From the NCBI RefSeq assembly GCF_958298935.1, contig NC_084924.1, positions 24,277,819 to 24,341,818 of the forward strand: a stretch of DNA of 64,000 nt, written 5' to 3'. This document shows, piece by piece, positions 22,221-33,623 of this stretch. The stretch's first letter is position 1. The number at the start of each line of letters is the position of its first letter. A model generated the notes under the pieces. It was not told where the DNA came from and did no database searches. It was given only the letters and a program-made list of their open reading frames with translations. Source of the DNA: Phragmites australis. Taxonomy: Eukaryota; Streptophyta; Magnoliopsida; Poales; Poaceae. Position numbers and translations under genes: made by a program.

Positions 22221-23541
22221 AATTCATATGGGATTATACGATGATAAAAAGATACGTTAATTAAACATACCGTTAATGCAGCGTCCTTGTCCCAATGGCT
22301 CGGGTATGCCTCCGTAGTTGAAGTGACGTGTGGCTGGACATTACCTGGGGTGTAGGTGACCCGTATATGTGTACACGGGACGTACCACCGTAGGTACTCC
22401 TCGAAGCTCGGGTTAGTAAAAAGATGAGGCTCCTTGACAACATCCTCAAGGGCAGAGGCCCACGCTAAGACATATGACGCCAAGCAATCTGCCCATAAGT
22501 TGGCACCCGGTTAGAACTTACATGTATACCTGCAAGTCAACCATGTTAGATAGACCAAAAAATGAGATTAAGCATGCTATGGATTATGTATTTGATTTTA
22601 GTTACATGTGAACGTGGGGCGGAACCGTTCGAACGTTGATGAGGGGGAGCGCCTGGAAGCGTCCAAACTATCTTATCACATGGTGGGGTGGGTACTCCTC
22701 GATGTAGATGTCGAAAATGAGTGGCACTGTAGGAGTACTCCTCCACATCCTCTAGACACAGACGATCGAACTGTGACATAAAAAGCTCGTACGCACTATA
22801 GGCCTGCTCGTGCGTCCAGTGTGGCTGTGGAGAAAAATAGTAAGAAACCAGACTTAAAACATGTGGCAAGTAAAGCAGAGCTATGTTTCTTACGTTCCTG
22901 ATGTCGACACCACAATGAGCTCATGGTGGGCCTGTCCTCCTCGAGTTCTCCATACCATTCCTCAGAGTACGGGGAGCGATCCACAACGGGCTGACCAATC
23001 ATGAACTGCTTGTACGACTACAACTGCGGCAGGAGTGGGCACCCAGCAAATGTGGGCTATGGATCCTTCTTTGTGCACTTGTTGCACAAGGCCTGATATG
23101 TCACCGCCAAGATAGCGGAGGCCCAACTAACTTGGGGACATCATTGGGCTCCGCATCGGTGATCCCCCTCACCACTGGTGACCATGGCCACTGGTGAATA
23201 TAACCAAGCTGAACAACCGAAGCAGGTGGGCCTCCAAGTGCCTCGGGATCGCGTACACATCGGTGTCCGGGTGGATGTATGCAGGCTTGAAGTAATGCAA
23301 ATCATGATGAGTAAAATATCTTGAAAAATCATAAAGTAAATAGGAAGGTAAATTGCAAGGTACCTATAACTGGAGGATCCACTTATTCGTGGGCCCTAGC
23401 GGATCCGACAGGAACTCGAGCACGTATGAGGGTGCATCGTCCATCCGCTGAACTGGGGCAAACTGCGCGAGCATGATGTTCATCTAGTCTGCATCCACCT
23501 TGACGACTCCAACAGTGGCTCCAGTGCAAGGTACGCCTAAA
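22221..23541 (-). pseudogene. Plant mobile domain (PMD/MAIN-like) protein, decayed
   Basis: Fragments on the minus strand follow the order of plant mobile domain proteins: LLGVPCTGATVG near 23540; IPRHLEAHLLRLFSLVIFTSGHGH near 23255-23185; FMIGQPVVDRSPYSEEWYGE and RPTMSSLWCRHQE (23002-22900); FMSQFDRLCLEDVEEYSY (about 22780-22730) and SFEEYLRWYVPCT with STTEAYPSHWDKDAA (22400-22285). PMD domains occur in retroelements, Mutator-like elements and domesticated genes such as MAIN. Multiple frameshifts and stops, and loss of both ends to the LTR on the left and the CRM element on the right, mean it is not functional. Confidence 0.6.
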
Positions 23542-23546
23542 AGGGA

Positions 23547-24456
23547 TGATGAGTAATATTGGCCTTATCTTCCGATAGGTAGCGATAAGTCTGTAGGTGG
23601 AGAACTCGACGTCGATGATCCAAAGGCTTCGACCCGAACAGATCGTCTCCCTTGCAATCATTACACCACAGCTCCGTTGGTTATCAACCGTGTCGCGCGG
23701 TTGACCTCGCCAAGAAGGCTCAATCCCTGCAAGCGTACCGAGAACACAAGCAAGAACGTAGAAGATGCAATCTGAAATATTGCGAATAGAATTCAAGCAC
23801 TCGAAGTCGGGGTTCCACAAACACTTGCGGCAGCCTAGTCGGCCTGGAACAAGAGCGAAAAGCTCACAATCTGTGTGTAGATCAATATCTAAGCAAAACC
23901 CAACCCTAATTAGGGCGACGGCTACTGTATATAAAATACTAGTGTCGGCCAAGGACCCCTGGAAGCGTCCCTAATGGACTCCAACACATTACACGGCCCA
24001 ACGGCCCAAAAGATGGTGGCGCAACACCCTGACAGATTCTGGACGTCCACTTGTTTCGACGATTCCTGTTGTCTCAGAAAGAATTTGGACAAATGACCAG
24101 TCCCGTTGGAAATCTTATATCCTTATCTTTCCAATCATGTGTAGAACGTCAAAAACGGAGTCCGTATGCGTCCTGGGTGACGATTTTAGTGCAGTCTGGT
24201 CCTGTTCTCCGAAACAGACTCGAACTTGATTGGACCTCCACCTTGGCTTGCGCGCCCTTGCTGTTCTTCTCCCGTGTTCCTAAGTAACAATACATCACAA
24301 TTATTCAGTAGCATCCCATCCTTATCAAAATATAAAGGAACACTAAGGAACGAGCTCACCTCATGATTTAGTTGACGTGCACGTGCTCGTGTCAATGTTC
24401 CTATTGTTGGAGGAATATTCGGTGTGTGTGTATCCGAAAGAGTGATGCCCTCATCA
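23547..24456 (-). repeat. 3' LTR of the CRM element
   Basis: Sense start TGATGAGGGCATCACTC at 24456, end TCATCA at 23547. The first ~271 bp in sense carry the last codons of pol (stop at 24186). Equal in length to the 5' LTR. Confidence 0.88.
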
Positions 24457-25457
24457 TCCTCCCTCTCTTGAATTGGAGTCGTCCTCGATGCAATGTCATC
24501 TTCTTCTCCCAAGTAAGGGTTTAAATCTGAAATGTTAAATGTGGGACAAACCCCATAATCTGCAGGCAACTCAAGCTTATATGCATTATCATTGATCTTT
24601 TCCACAATTTTAAAAGGACCATCAGCTCGAGGCAACAATTTAGACTTTCTCAAATCAGGAAACCTATCTTTGCGCAAATGTAACCACACAAGGTCACCAA
24701 TTTCAAAAGTAATATGTTTCCGACCTTGGCTACCATAAGTTCTATACTTCTCATTCATCTTTTCAATATTTTCCTTAGTCAACTCGTGCATTTTCAAAAT
24801 CAAATCAGCACGTGTCTTAGCATCAAAATCCAATTTCTCGGATGTTGGTAAAGGAAGTAAATCAATAGGGGCACGGGGGTTAAAACTATACACTACCTGA
24901 AACGGACTTACCTTGGTGGTGGAGTGAACTGATCTGTTGTAAGCGAACTCAATATGGGGTAGACACTCTTCCCACATCCTCAAATTTTTCTTCAAAACAG
25001 CCCGCAACATGGTGGATAATGTGCGGTTCACAACCTCCGTTTGTCCGTCGGTTTGAGGGTGACATGTCGTCGAAAATAGCAGCTTTGTCCCAAGTTTATT
25101 CCAAAGTGTCCTCCAAAAGTGACTCAAAAATTTTGCATCACGATCTGAAACAATGGTGTTAGGCACTCCATGCAAGCGAATGATTTCCCTGAAAAACAAA
25201 TCAGCTATGTTTGTAGCATCATCGCTCTTGTGACAAGATATAAAATGTGCCATTTTTGAAAAACGATCCACAACGACAAATATACTATCCCTCCCCCTCT
25301 TGGTCCTAGGCATTCCTAAAACAAAATCCATAGAAATATCCTCCCAAGGCACACTAGGAATAGGAAGAGGCATATAAAGTCCATGTGGGTTCAAGCGAGA
25401 CTTAGCTTTATTGCAAGTAGTGCAGCGTGCCACGTAGCGCTCAACGTCGCGCCTCAT
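24186..25457 (-). CDS. CRM integrase and C-terminal domain
   Basis: An open frame of 423 residues covering integrase and the C-terminal tail; the true protein began further upstream in gag-pol. The zinc region ends in CTTCNKAKSR. The core shows all three catalytic acidic residues: ISMDFVLGMP, IVSDRDAKFLSHFW and [14 protein letters not shown]. Downstream are the GDLVWLHLRKDRFP and KLLPRADGPFKIVEKIND motifs and FNISDLNPYLGEEDD. The last ~90 residues, including TLTRARARQLNHEVSSFL, are encoded within the 3' LTR. Integrase inserts the element cDNA; in CRM elements the C-terminal tail is thought to direct centromeric targeting. This segment is uninterrupted, but the upstream pol is broken, and a frameshift near 25515 separates it. 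Confidence 0.85.
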   Translation of the reverse strand: MRRDVERYVARCTTCNKAKSRLNPHGLYMPLPIPSVPWEDISMDFVLGMPRTKRGRDSIFVVVDRFSKMAHFISCHKSDDATNIADLFFREIIRLHGVPNTIVSDRDAKFLSHFWRTLWNKLGTKLLFSTTCHPQTDGQTEVVNRTLSTMLRAVLKKNLRMWEECLPHIEFAYNRSVHSTTKVSPFQVVYSFNPRAPIDLLPLPTSEKLDFDAKTRADLILKMHELTKENIEKMNEKYRTYGSQGRKHITFEIGDLVWLHLRKDRFPDLRKSKLLPRADGPFKIVEKINDNAYKLELPADYGVCPTFNISDLNPYLGEEDDIASRTTPIQEREDDEGITLSDTHTPNIPPTIGTLTRARARQLNHEVSSFLSVPLYFDKDGMLLNNCDVLLLRNTGEEQQGRASQGGGPIKFESVSENRTRLH

Positions 25458-27354
25458 CTTAGGCCAAAAGAAGTGAGCAACCAGTACATCCTCGGTCTTC
25501 TTCGCTCCAATGTCCCATCAAACCACCTCCATGCGCTTCCTGCAAGAACAATAGGCGAATAGAGCTAGCTGGGATGCATAGCCTGTTAGCACGGTATAGC
25601 AATCCATCATTCAGCACATATTTATTCCAAGTTCTTCCTTCTTTACAATGTTCAAAAGCATCTTTAAAGTCCAAATCAGTAGCATATAATCCTTTAATTG
25701 TTTCTAAACCAAATATCTTATGATCGAGTTAGGACAGCATGGTATAACGTCTAGATAACGCATCTGCAATGATATTGTCTTTACCTTTCTTGTGTTTAAT
25801 GATATAAGGAAATGACTCTATAAATTCAACCCATTTAGCATGACGTTTGTTCATTTTAGCTTGGCTTCTAATATGTTTCAAAGCTTCATGATCAGAATGA
25901 ATAATAAACTCCTTGGACCAAAGATAATGTTGCCATGTTTCTAAAACTCGCACTAAAGCATACAACTCCTTATCATAAATCGAATAATTTAGAGATGGCC
26001 CATTCAATTTCTCACTAAAATAAGCAACGGGTTTACCTCCTTGTAGTAGCACTCCTCCAATTCCAATGCCGCTAGCATCACATTCTAACTCAAAAGTCTT
26101 ACCAAAGTCCAGAATTTGGAGTAAAGGTGCATGCGTAAGCTTCTCTTTCAGCGTATTAAAAGCTTGTTCTTGTGCTGGCCCCCATTGGAACGGAACACCC
26201 TTCTTTGTCAACTCATTGAGTGGGGTAGCAATGGTGCTGAAATCTCTCACAAAACGCTGATAGAACCCTGCAAGGTCATGAAAGCTTCTCACCTGTGTGA
26301 TAGTCCCAGGGGTCGGCCAGCTCTTGATGGCATCAATTTTAGCTTCATCCACTTCAATTCCCTGTGGAGTAACAACATAGCCAAGAAAAGCAACTCTATT
26401 CGTGCAAAAGGTGCACTTGTCAAGGTTAGCAAACAAGCGTGCCTCTCTCAAAGCAGTAAAAATAGAACGTAGATGATCAATGTGTTCTTCATGTGACTTG
26501 CTATAGATCAAATATCATCAAAGTACACCACCACAAATCTTCCTATGAAAGCACGTAAAATCTCATTCATCAATCTCATGAAAGTGCTAGGTGCATTAGT
26601 TAAACCAAAAGGCATCACTAACCACTCATATAGACCGAACTTAGTTTTGAAAGCAGTTTTCCATTCATCTCCCAATTTCATTCTTTGTGAAAATAATAGA
26701 ACCACTCAACTTATCAAGCATGTCGTCTAGCCTAGGAATAGGGTGACGATACCTTATTGTGATATTATTAATGGCTCTACAATCAACACACATGCGCCAT
26801 GTACCATCTTTCTTAGGAACTAAAAGAATAGGAATAGCACAAGGACTAAGGCTCTCTCGTACGTACCCACGGTTCAAAAGGTCTTGGACTTGTCGCTGAA
26901 TTTCCTTAGTCTCCTCTGGATTGGTCCTATATGCAGCGCGGTTTGGCAAAGTCGCTCCCAGGATCAAATCTATTTGGTGCTCTATCCCTCTCAATGGTGG
27001 CAGCCCCGGGGGTATCTCAGCTGGAAAGACATCCTTAAACTCCTACAAAAGGTTAGTGACAGCAGCAGGCAAAGAGCTAGGTATATCATCAATTGAAAAT
27101 AAAACCTCTTTGCATACCAAAGCATAGCAAAAAGTATCATTATCTTGAATTTTAGCAAGGTCAGATTTAGTAGCAAGCATAACACCACCCTTTAACTTAA
27201 TGCCTTCGGACCTAGGTGTGCTCTTCTCTTTCTTAGGTGGGAAAACAGATTGAGCTACTTGCTGATTTTCAAATTCCAAAACACGTTCTTTCTTTTCTTT
27301 TTCAGCTAGCGCTTTATCACATTGCACAATTTCAGTAGGTGTCAAAGGAAGCAA
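25458..27354 (-). pseudogene. CRM reverse transcriptase and RNase H, broken
   Basis: From right to left: a post-protease linker with EIVQCDKALAEKEKKE; an in-frame TAG at 27043; RT with VPKKDGTWRMCVDCRAINN; then a deletion near 26690 that removes about 11 codons including the first catalytic Asp (the family's SGYHQIR region). [19 protein letters not shown] follows, with VVVYFDDI at the active site, where a 1-bp loss near 26510 shifts the frame. The RNase H part follows ([27 protein letters not shown]). A stop at 25729 and a frameshift near 25515 come before the integrase. Confidence 0.85.
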
Positions 27355-27469
27355 AGAGATTTTTTTCCCTTGTGCATGAGAGAGTATTTATTACTTCTAC
27401 CATGGTGTGTAGCAACGGTATCAAATTCCCAAGGACGGCCTAACAAAAGTGAACATGCTTGCATAGGCA

Positions 27470-29071
27470 CTACATCAAAATCAGCATAGTCATGGTAGGA
27501 ACCAATAGAAAATGTACTCTCGCATATTGTGTTACCTTAACCTTACCGCTGTTATTGAACCACTGAATGTAGTATGGATGAGGATGTGCACATGTTGGCA
27601 TGGAAAGATTCTTCACAAGATCGGAGCTCAAGAGGTTGTTGCAACTCCCGCCATCAATTATGGTACGAAAACGTGCATCTTTGACAATGAGGAATGTCTG
27701 GAATAGATTATGGCATTGTAGCTGCTCCGCTTGCCCCATTTGAGAACTCAAAACTCGCTTCACAATGAAGGTGCGTGCTGCATAACTCTCCGTGGCAGCG
27801 GTATCACTAATCTCCTCCCCCTCACTATCCATGTCATGATCGGCTGCAAGATTAGCTTCAAATGCATATTCTTCCTCGACATCACTATGACTAACATATC
27901 CACCATCTGCTGTTGCGGAGTATGCTCACTGGCTTGGGCAATCCTTCATGACGTGGCCAATACCTTGGCAGCAACGGCACACAATGCCCATTGTACGACT
28001 CGTGGTAGCTGCACCTGAAGAAGAGCTTGGCATTGGATCCTGCGAAACAGTAGATTTGCTCACCTCACGTGATGGTTGTGGTGCTCCTGCTGTACGTGCC
28101 CGAGTGTTGGAGGAGGGGGCAGCAGATCGTGTAGATGTAGAAGGGAATGTTGTTGCTTGTCCAGGTGGTACTCGTGAAGTAGATGTACTCCCAAAATTGT
28201 TCCGCAATTTCTGCACCTGTTGTCGACCCTGCAGTTCTTTTTCTGCCAAGATAACAAAATGGAACAACCTATTGGTACTATTGTAATCTTTATAATCAAC
28301 AAGGTCCTGAATTTCACGTCTCAACCCAGAGTAAAAACGAATCATGGTATCCTCATCATCCTCTTGTATACTACAACGAAGCATAGCAATTTGAAGCTCT
28401 TGATAGTAATCATGCACAGATTTAGAACCTTGATTTAAGTGCTGCAATTTCTTTTTCAATTCACGTGTATAATCAGGAGGAATAAATCTATTGCGCATGG
28501 CACGCTTTAGTCTAGGCCATGATTCAGGTTCTAAGCCACTAGAAACTAAACCATTCCACCAAATAATAGCATAATTCGTGAACTCACAAGTGGCTAGTCT
28601 AACTCTATGCATTTCAGGAACCATATGAGAACTATACTTTTGATCAACTGTCATTTCCCAATTCAAATAAGCATCAGCATCATATGCACCATCAAAAGGA
28701 GGCATTGAAAACTTAATCTTAGAATAAGGATCATCGTGACCGTTGCGATTAACATTATTACCTCCATTACCTTGACGACGTTGTTGTTAGTCACGACGTA
28801 ATTGTTCAGCACGAGGACGTTGCTCAGCACACGCATCTTGCCCAACAAAAACCTCACCATCTTCTTGGTCACCATTATTAGTATCATCATCATGTGAATG
28901 TTCATCATCCTGTGGTGGCTGTCGCAACTCAAGGTCGTTGACTCGCGTGACGAGGTTAGCAATGCTTGTTCTAATGCCTGTCAATAGTCTAGTATGATCC
29001 TGCAAGGCTTTGTTGAGTTCTTCCTTGGACACACAATCCTTAAAATCCGATGGAGAGCCATCACCTGACAT
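27470..29071 (-). pseudogene. CRM gag and protease, broken
   Basis: Starts at ATG 29071 (MSGDGSPSDFKDCVSKE). The gag core has MPPFDGAYDADAYLNWEM, YAIIWWNGL and HDYYQELQIAMLRCSIQED, then the zinc knuckle CRCCQGIGHVMKDC near 27940. Protease follows with IIDGGSCNNLLSSDLV and YYIQWFNNSGKVKV. Two in-frame stops occur, at 28787 (TAA) and 27926 (TGA), and the frame is lost at about 27470-27500. All three parts share one frame, as expected for the fused gag-pol of CRM elements. Confidence 0.85.
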
Positions 29072-30309
29072 AGTTAGTAGAAAAAAACAAAGGACAACAC
29101 AATATTATCCCTATGAACTACTAGGTGGTGGAAGGTGGAATCACACACACTCAAGCGTCTTACCACGCTCTTACAAATGTTCTTACCAACACAGTAAGGA
29201 GGAACAACCGATGAAAAGTCTGGAAGTGTGGGATGATTGCAAGAGTGAACCTGTTCGGATCAAAGGAGGTGGAGCTTGGAAAGGCACAATATGGTAGCAA
29301 GGATTAGCAATAACTGTAATCAGATGAGCAAAGCTAAATAAGTGTCCAAAGTATGAATCACAGTTGCTGGTCTATCACATGTCCCTAGTCCTAGCACAAC
29401 AGCTGAAACAAAGCTAAAAAGGATGATCAGAGAAAGACACAGCAAATAGCACAATGATCTGGATGTTCTTTATGTGCTCCTCTTTTTTGTCTTTTAGCAC
29501 TAGTAGGAATCACGATTTTTTTTCGTATGTTTCTAATATTTTTTTGTGAACTAGCATCACACAAGAAACAACCACAAAAATTTTTAGCTCAAACGGATGC
29601 AAGATGTGGCCTATAGAAAATCAACCACGTTCTCTGAAAAGCGTGCAGAAACTTCGCGACTCGAATACTCAATCTTCCGAGCCGAATTTGGGAAAAAAAT
29701 TTCGACAAAACCAGGCAAAGCGAGGGAGTAACGGATGTAACTTTTTCTGTAGATGTCCGTGAAAAAACATTTTGGCTGATTCCGAGTCCGTATGAGAAAG
29801 TTATGGCCGTTTTACTGAACCCCTGTCGAGTTAGGGTTATTTTTTCAAAGCACCTCTTGCAGAAATTGAGCTCTTTAAGGTATTGCAAGCAATAGGATCG
29901 CGAGATGAACAAGGAGGGCAGCGGTGGCAGGGCAATTGATACAAGGCGGCTTGCGACCTATCTAGGGTTGGCGTGGCGGAAAGTAACACAAGGCGGCTTG
30001 CGGTGGCAAATCGAGTAATGTGGTGGCTCGACTTGTTAGTGGGGATGGTGGCGATGGGATAGCGGCGTGATCAAAATAGCACGGAGCGTTGACTAAAGAC
30101 AAAGAACACGACTCTAAAACCAGCAACAAGACTCGACCACGGACACAAACTCAACAACGTGCAACTGAAAACAAAAATTGCAAAGGCACAAAGGGTTCTA
30201 GGGCAGCGGAAATTGACGAAATTTTTTTTGGCTTTTTCTGGACTCTAGGTAATGAAAAACAGACTAATCTAAAGGGGAAAAATGAAATTACCTAACGGGA
30301 AACCTGAAA
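29072..30309 (-). other. CRM 5' leader between primer site and gag
   Basis: About 1.2 kb with no long frame on the minus strand, lying between the primer-binding site and the gag start. Untranslated leaders of this size are common in CRM elements. No further motif seen. Confidence 0.55.
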
Positions 30310-30320
30310 ATCTGATACCA
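30310..30320 (-). promoter_or_regulatory. CRM primer-binding site
   Basis: The minus strand reads TGGTATCAGAT, separated from the LTR end (30323) by two bases. It matches the initiator-tRNA-Met primer site used by most plant LTR elements. Confidence 0.75.
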
Positions 30321-30322
30321 GC

Positions 30323-31232
30323 TGATGAGTAATGTTGGCCTGATCTTCCGATAGGTAGCGATAAGTCGGTAGGTGGAGAACTTGACGTCGATGATCCAAA
30401 GGCTTCGAGCCGAACAGATCGTCTCCCTTACAATCACTATACCACAGCTCTGTTGGTTATCAACCGTGTCGCGCAGTTAACCTCGCCAAGAAGGCTTAAT
30501 CCCTGCAAGCGTACCGAGAACACAAGCAAGAACGTAGAAGATGCAATCTGAAATATTGCGAATAGAATTCAAGCACTCGAAGTCGGGGTTCCACAAACAC
30601 TTGCGGCGGCCTAGTCGGTCCGGAACAAGAGCGAAAATCTCACAATCTGTATGTAGATCAATATCTAAACAAAACCCAACCCTAATTAGGGTGGCAGCTA
30701 CTTTATATAAAATACTAGGGTCGGCCAAGGACCCCTGGATGCGTCCCTAATGGACTCCAACACGTTACACAGCCCAACGGCCCAAAAGATGGTGGCGCAG
30801 CACCCTGACAGATTCTAGATGTCCACTTGTTTCGATGATTCCTCTTGACTCAGAAAGAATTTGGATATGGGACCAGTCCTGTTGGAAAGCTTATGTCCTT
30901 AGCTTTCTAACCATGTATAGAACGTTAAAAACAGAGTCCGTATGCGTCCTGGGCGACGATTTTAGTGCAGGCTGGTCCTGGACTCCGAAACGGACTCGAA
31001 CTTGATTGGACCTCCACCTTGGCTTGGGCGCCCTTGCTGTTCTTCTCCCGTGTTCCTAAGTAACAATAAATCACAATTATTCAGTAGCATCCCATCCTTA
31101 TCAAAATTTAAAGGAACACTAAGGAACGAGCTCACCTCATGATTTAGTTGACGTGCACGAGCTCGTGTCAATGGACCTATTGTTAGAGGAATACTCGGTG
31201 TGTGTGTATCCGAAAGAGTGATGTCCTCATCA
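30323..31232 (-). repeat. 5' LTR of the CRM element
   Basis: Sense start TGATGAGGACATCACTC at 31232, end TCATCA at 30323. A minus-strand TATATAAA lies near 30703-30715. It also carries the pol C-terminal codons (frame ending at 30962), which are not used in this position. Confidence 0.88.
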
Positions 31233-31237
31233 AGGGA

Positions 31238-33623
31238 GGCTGACCAATGCCTCGACATACTTCATGTATCTGATGAACAAAGTCTTCATGGAATATTTGG
31301 ACAAGTTTGTTGTGGTGTTCATTGATGACATCCTGGTCTACTCCAAGAATGAAGAAGAGCACGAGGAACACCTAAGGATGGTTTTGCAGAAGCTCAGGGA
31401 AAACTAGCTGTACGCTAAACTGAGAAAATGTGAGTTTTGGTTAAAGGAAGTTCTTTCCTTGGTCACATCATATCAGCAGGAGGTGTGTCTATAGATCCGT
31501 CCAAGGTAAGAGATGTTCTGAATTGGAAGCCACCGCGAAATGTATCCGAGATTCGCAGTTTTCTGGGTCTAGTAGGATACTATCGTCGTTTCATAGAAGG
31601 TTTCTCCAAGATAGCGAAGCCATTGATAGAACTGCTAGAAAAAGGAGTAGAGTTCAAGTGGACAACAGCTCGAGAAGCTAGTTTCAATGAATTAAAGAAA
31701 AGGTTGACCTCAGCACCAGTTTTGATCATGCCATATACTCAGAAGCCATTTTTGGTGTATTGTGATGCATCCCGTCAAGGTTTGGGATGTGTGCTCATGC
31801 AATAAGGTCATGTTGTTGCATATGCATCCCGGTAGTTAAGGAAACATGAAGAGAATTATCCGACACATGACTTGGAGCTAGCCGCAGTGGTTCACGCACT
31901 CAAGATCTGGAGGCATTATCTGATTGGTCAGAGATGTGAGATCTATTCTGATCATAAAAGCTTGAAGTATATTTTCACTCAACTGGATCTTAACCTCAGG
32001 CAGCGCACATGGTTAGAGCTTATCAAGGACTATGATCTGGGAATCAACTATCACCCAGGAAAGGCAAATGTAGTAGCTGATGCCTTGAGCAGAAAGTCCC
32101 AAATTAATGCAATGACTCATCAAGAGTTGAGTCCCGAGCTATGCAAAGAGTTCGAGAGGTTAAATATGGGAATGGTGTATAACACCAAGATCGTTGCAAT
32201 AGAAATAGACTCGACGCTTGAGAAAGAAATAAGAAAGGGTCAACTTGAGGATGAAAAGATTTTGGAAATCAAGCAGCTCATTAAAGTTGGCAAAGCCCCC
32301 GGATTTTTCTGTAGATTAGCAGGGCACAGTGTGGTATAAGCACAAGATTTGTGTTCCAGACATAAAGTCTATTCGGGATACAATCTTAAAGGAAGCCCAT
32401 GATTCGGCATATTCCATTCACCCAGGGAGTACCAAGATCTTAAAGATCAATATTGGTGGTATGGAATGAAACGCGTAGTGGCAGAATATGTGGCTTTGTG
32501 TGATATCTGTCAGCGAGTCAAAGCCGAGCATCAAAGACCAGCAAGACTGCTACGGCCATTGAAAGTACCTGAATGGAAGTGGGAAGAAATCAGCATGGAC
32601 TTCATAGTGGGTCTATGGCGAACGCAATCAGGACATGATTCTATATGGGTCGTAATTGACCGGTTGACAAAAGTAGCTCATTTCATTCCAGTAAAGGAAT
32701 CCTATCGAGGTCCGAAGCTAGCTGAATTGTATATGTCCAGAATTGTGTGTCTGCATGGGGTACCCAAGATAATTGTATCCGATCGTGGCAGCCAGTTTAC
32801 TTCACGGTTCTGGCAATGATTGCATGAGTCTATGGATACAAGATAGAATTTCAGCTCAGCATACCACCCGCAAATAGACAGACAGACAGAAAGAATAAAT
32901 CAAATTCTTGAAGATATGTTGAGAGCATGTGCATTGAAGAATGGTAATAGTTGGGACAAGAATCTACCGTATGCGGAATTCTCGTACAATAACAGTTACC
33001 AGGCTAGTCTCAAGATGTCTCCTTTTGAAGCTTTATATGGAAGGAAGTGTAGAACTCCGTTGTTCTGGAATCAGACTGGAGAAAGCCAAGTTTCTGGTCC
33101 AGAAGTTCTGAGAGAAGCCGAAAGACAAGTGCAAGAGATTCGGGATAATCTAAAAACAGCACAGTCAAGGCAAAAGAGTTATGCAGATCATCGACGCCGG
33201 GAACTGACTTTTGAAGTAGGAGACTTTGTGTATCTCAAAGTATCACCGATCAGAGGGCTACGCAGATTCAAAGTCAAAGGCAATCTTTCACCTCGGTTTA
33301 TTGGTCCGTACAAGATTTTGGGAAAACGAGGAGAAGTAGCTTACCAGCTTGAGTTACCACCTCAACTCTCCGGAGTACATGATGTGTTCCATGTATCACA
33401 GTTGAAGAAGCGTTTAAGAGTTCCCAAAGAACAGTTTCCAATAGAAGAACTGGATGTGCGAGAAGATTTGTCATATTTAGAATATTCGGTCAAGATCCTT
33501 GAGACACCAGAAAGGGTTACCAGAAATAGGCAAGTCCGAATGTGCAGAGTACAGTGGAAGCATCACTCAGAAGAAGAAGCAACCTGGGAAAGAGAAGATG
33601 ATCTGAAGGGGGTAGGTTTGTAA
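31238..33623 (+). pseudogene. Tekay-type pol: RT end, RNase H, integrase, chromodomain
   Basis: The frame begins inside RT ([16 protein letters not shown]) with the active site [13 protein letters not shown], so gag, protease and half of RT are missing. RNase H follows ([27 protein letters not shown]), then integrase with CDICQRVKAEH, ISMDFIVGLWR, IVSDRGSQFTSRFW and QTERINQILEDM. The C-terminus has GDFVYLKVSP and a chromodomain-like VQWKHHSEEEATWERED. Stops at about 31407, 31803, 31836 and 32818 and frameshifts near 32340 and 32440 inactivate it. The last codons overlap the polypurine tract, and the stop TAA (33621-33623) is formed by the first bases of the 3' LTR. Confidence 0.87.
33605..33616 (+). 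promoter_or_regulatory. Polypurine tract
   Basis: GAAGGGGGTAGG immediately before the LTR start at 33619; it also codes for the penultimate pol residues. Confidence 0.7.

Larger units (their letters stand above)
23547..31232 (-). mobile_element. Complete CRM-clade Ty3/gypsy chromovirus
   Basis: A 7,686-bp element with two LTRs of 910 bp each (23547-24456 and 30323-31232), a primer-binding site, gag-pol on the minus strand and a perfect 5-bp target duplication AGGGA (23542-23546, 31233-31237). CRM assignment rests on the LTR start TGATGAGG-CATC, the pol C-terminus with TRARARQLN, gag and protease signatures such as IIDGGSCNN, and the reading frame continuing into the LTR. These are known traits of centromeric retrotransposons of cereals. 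By eye the LTRs differ at roughly 5-7% over the first 165 bp, so the insertion is not recent. Several stops and frameshifts make it non-autonomous today. Confidence 0.85.
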
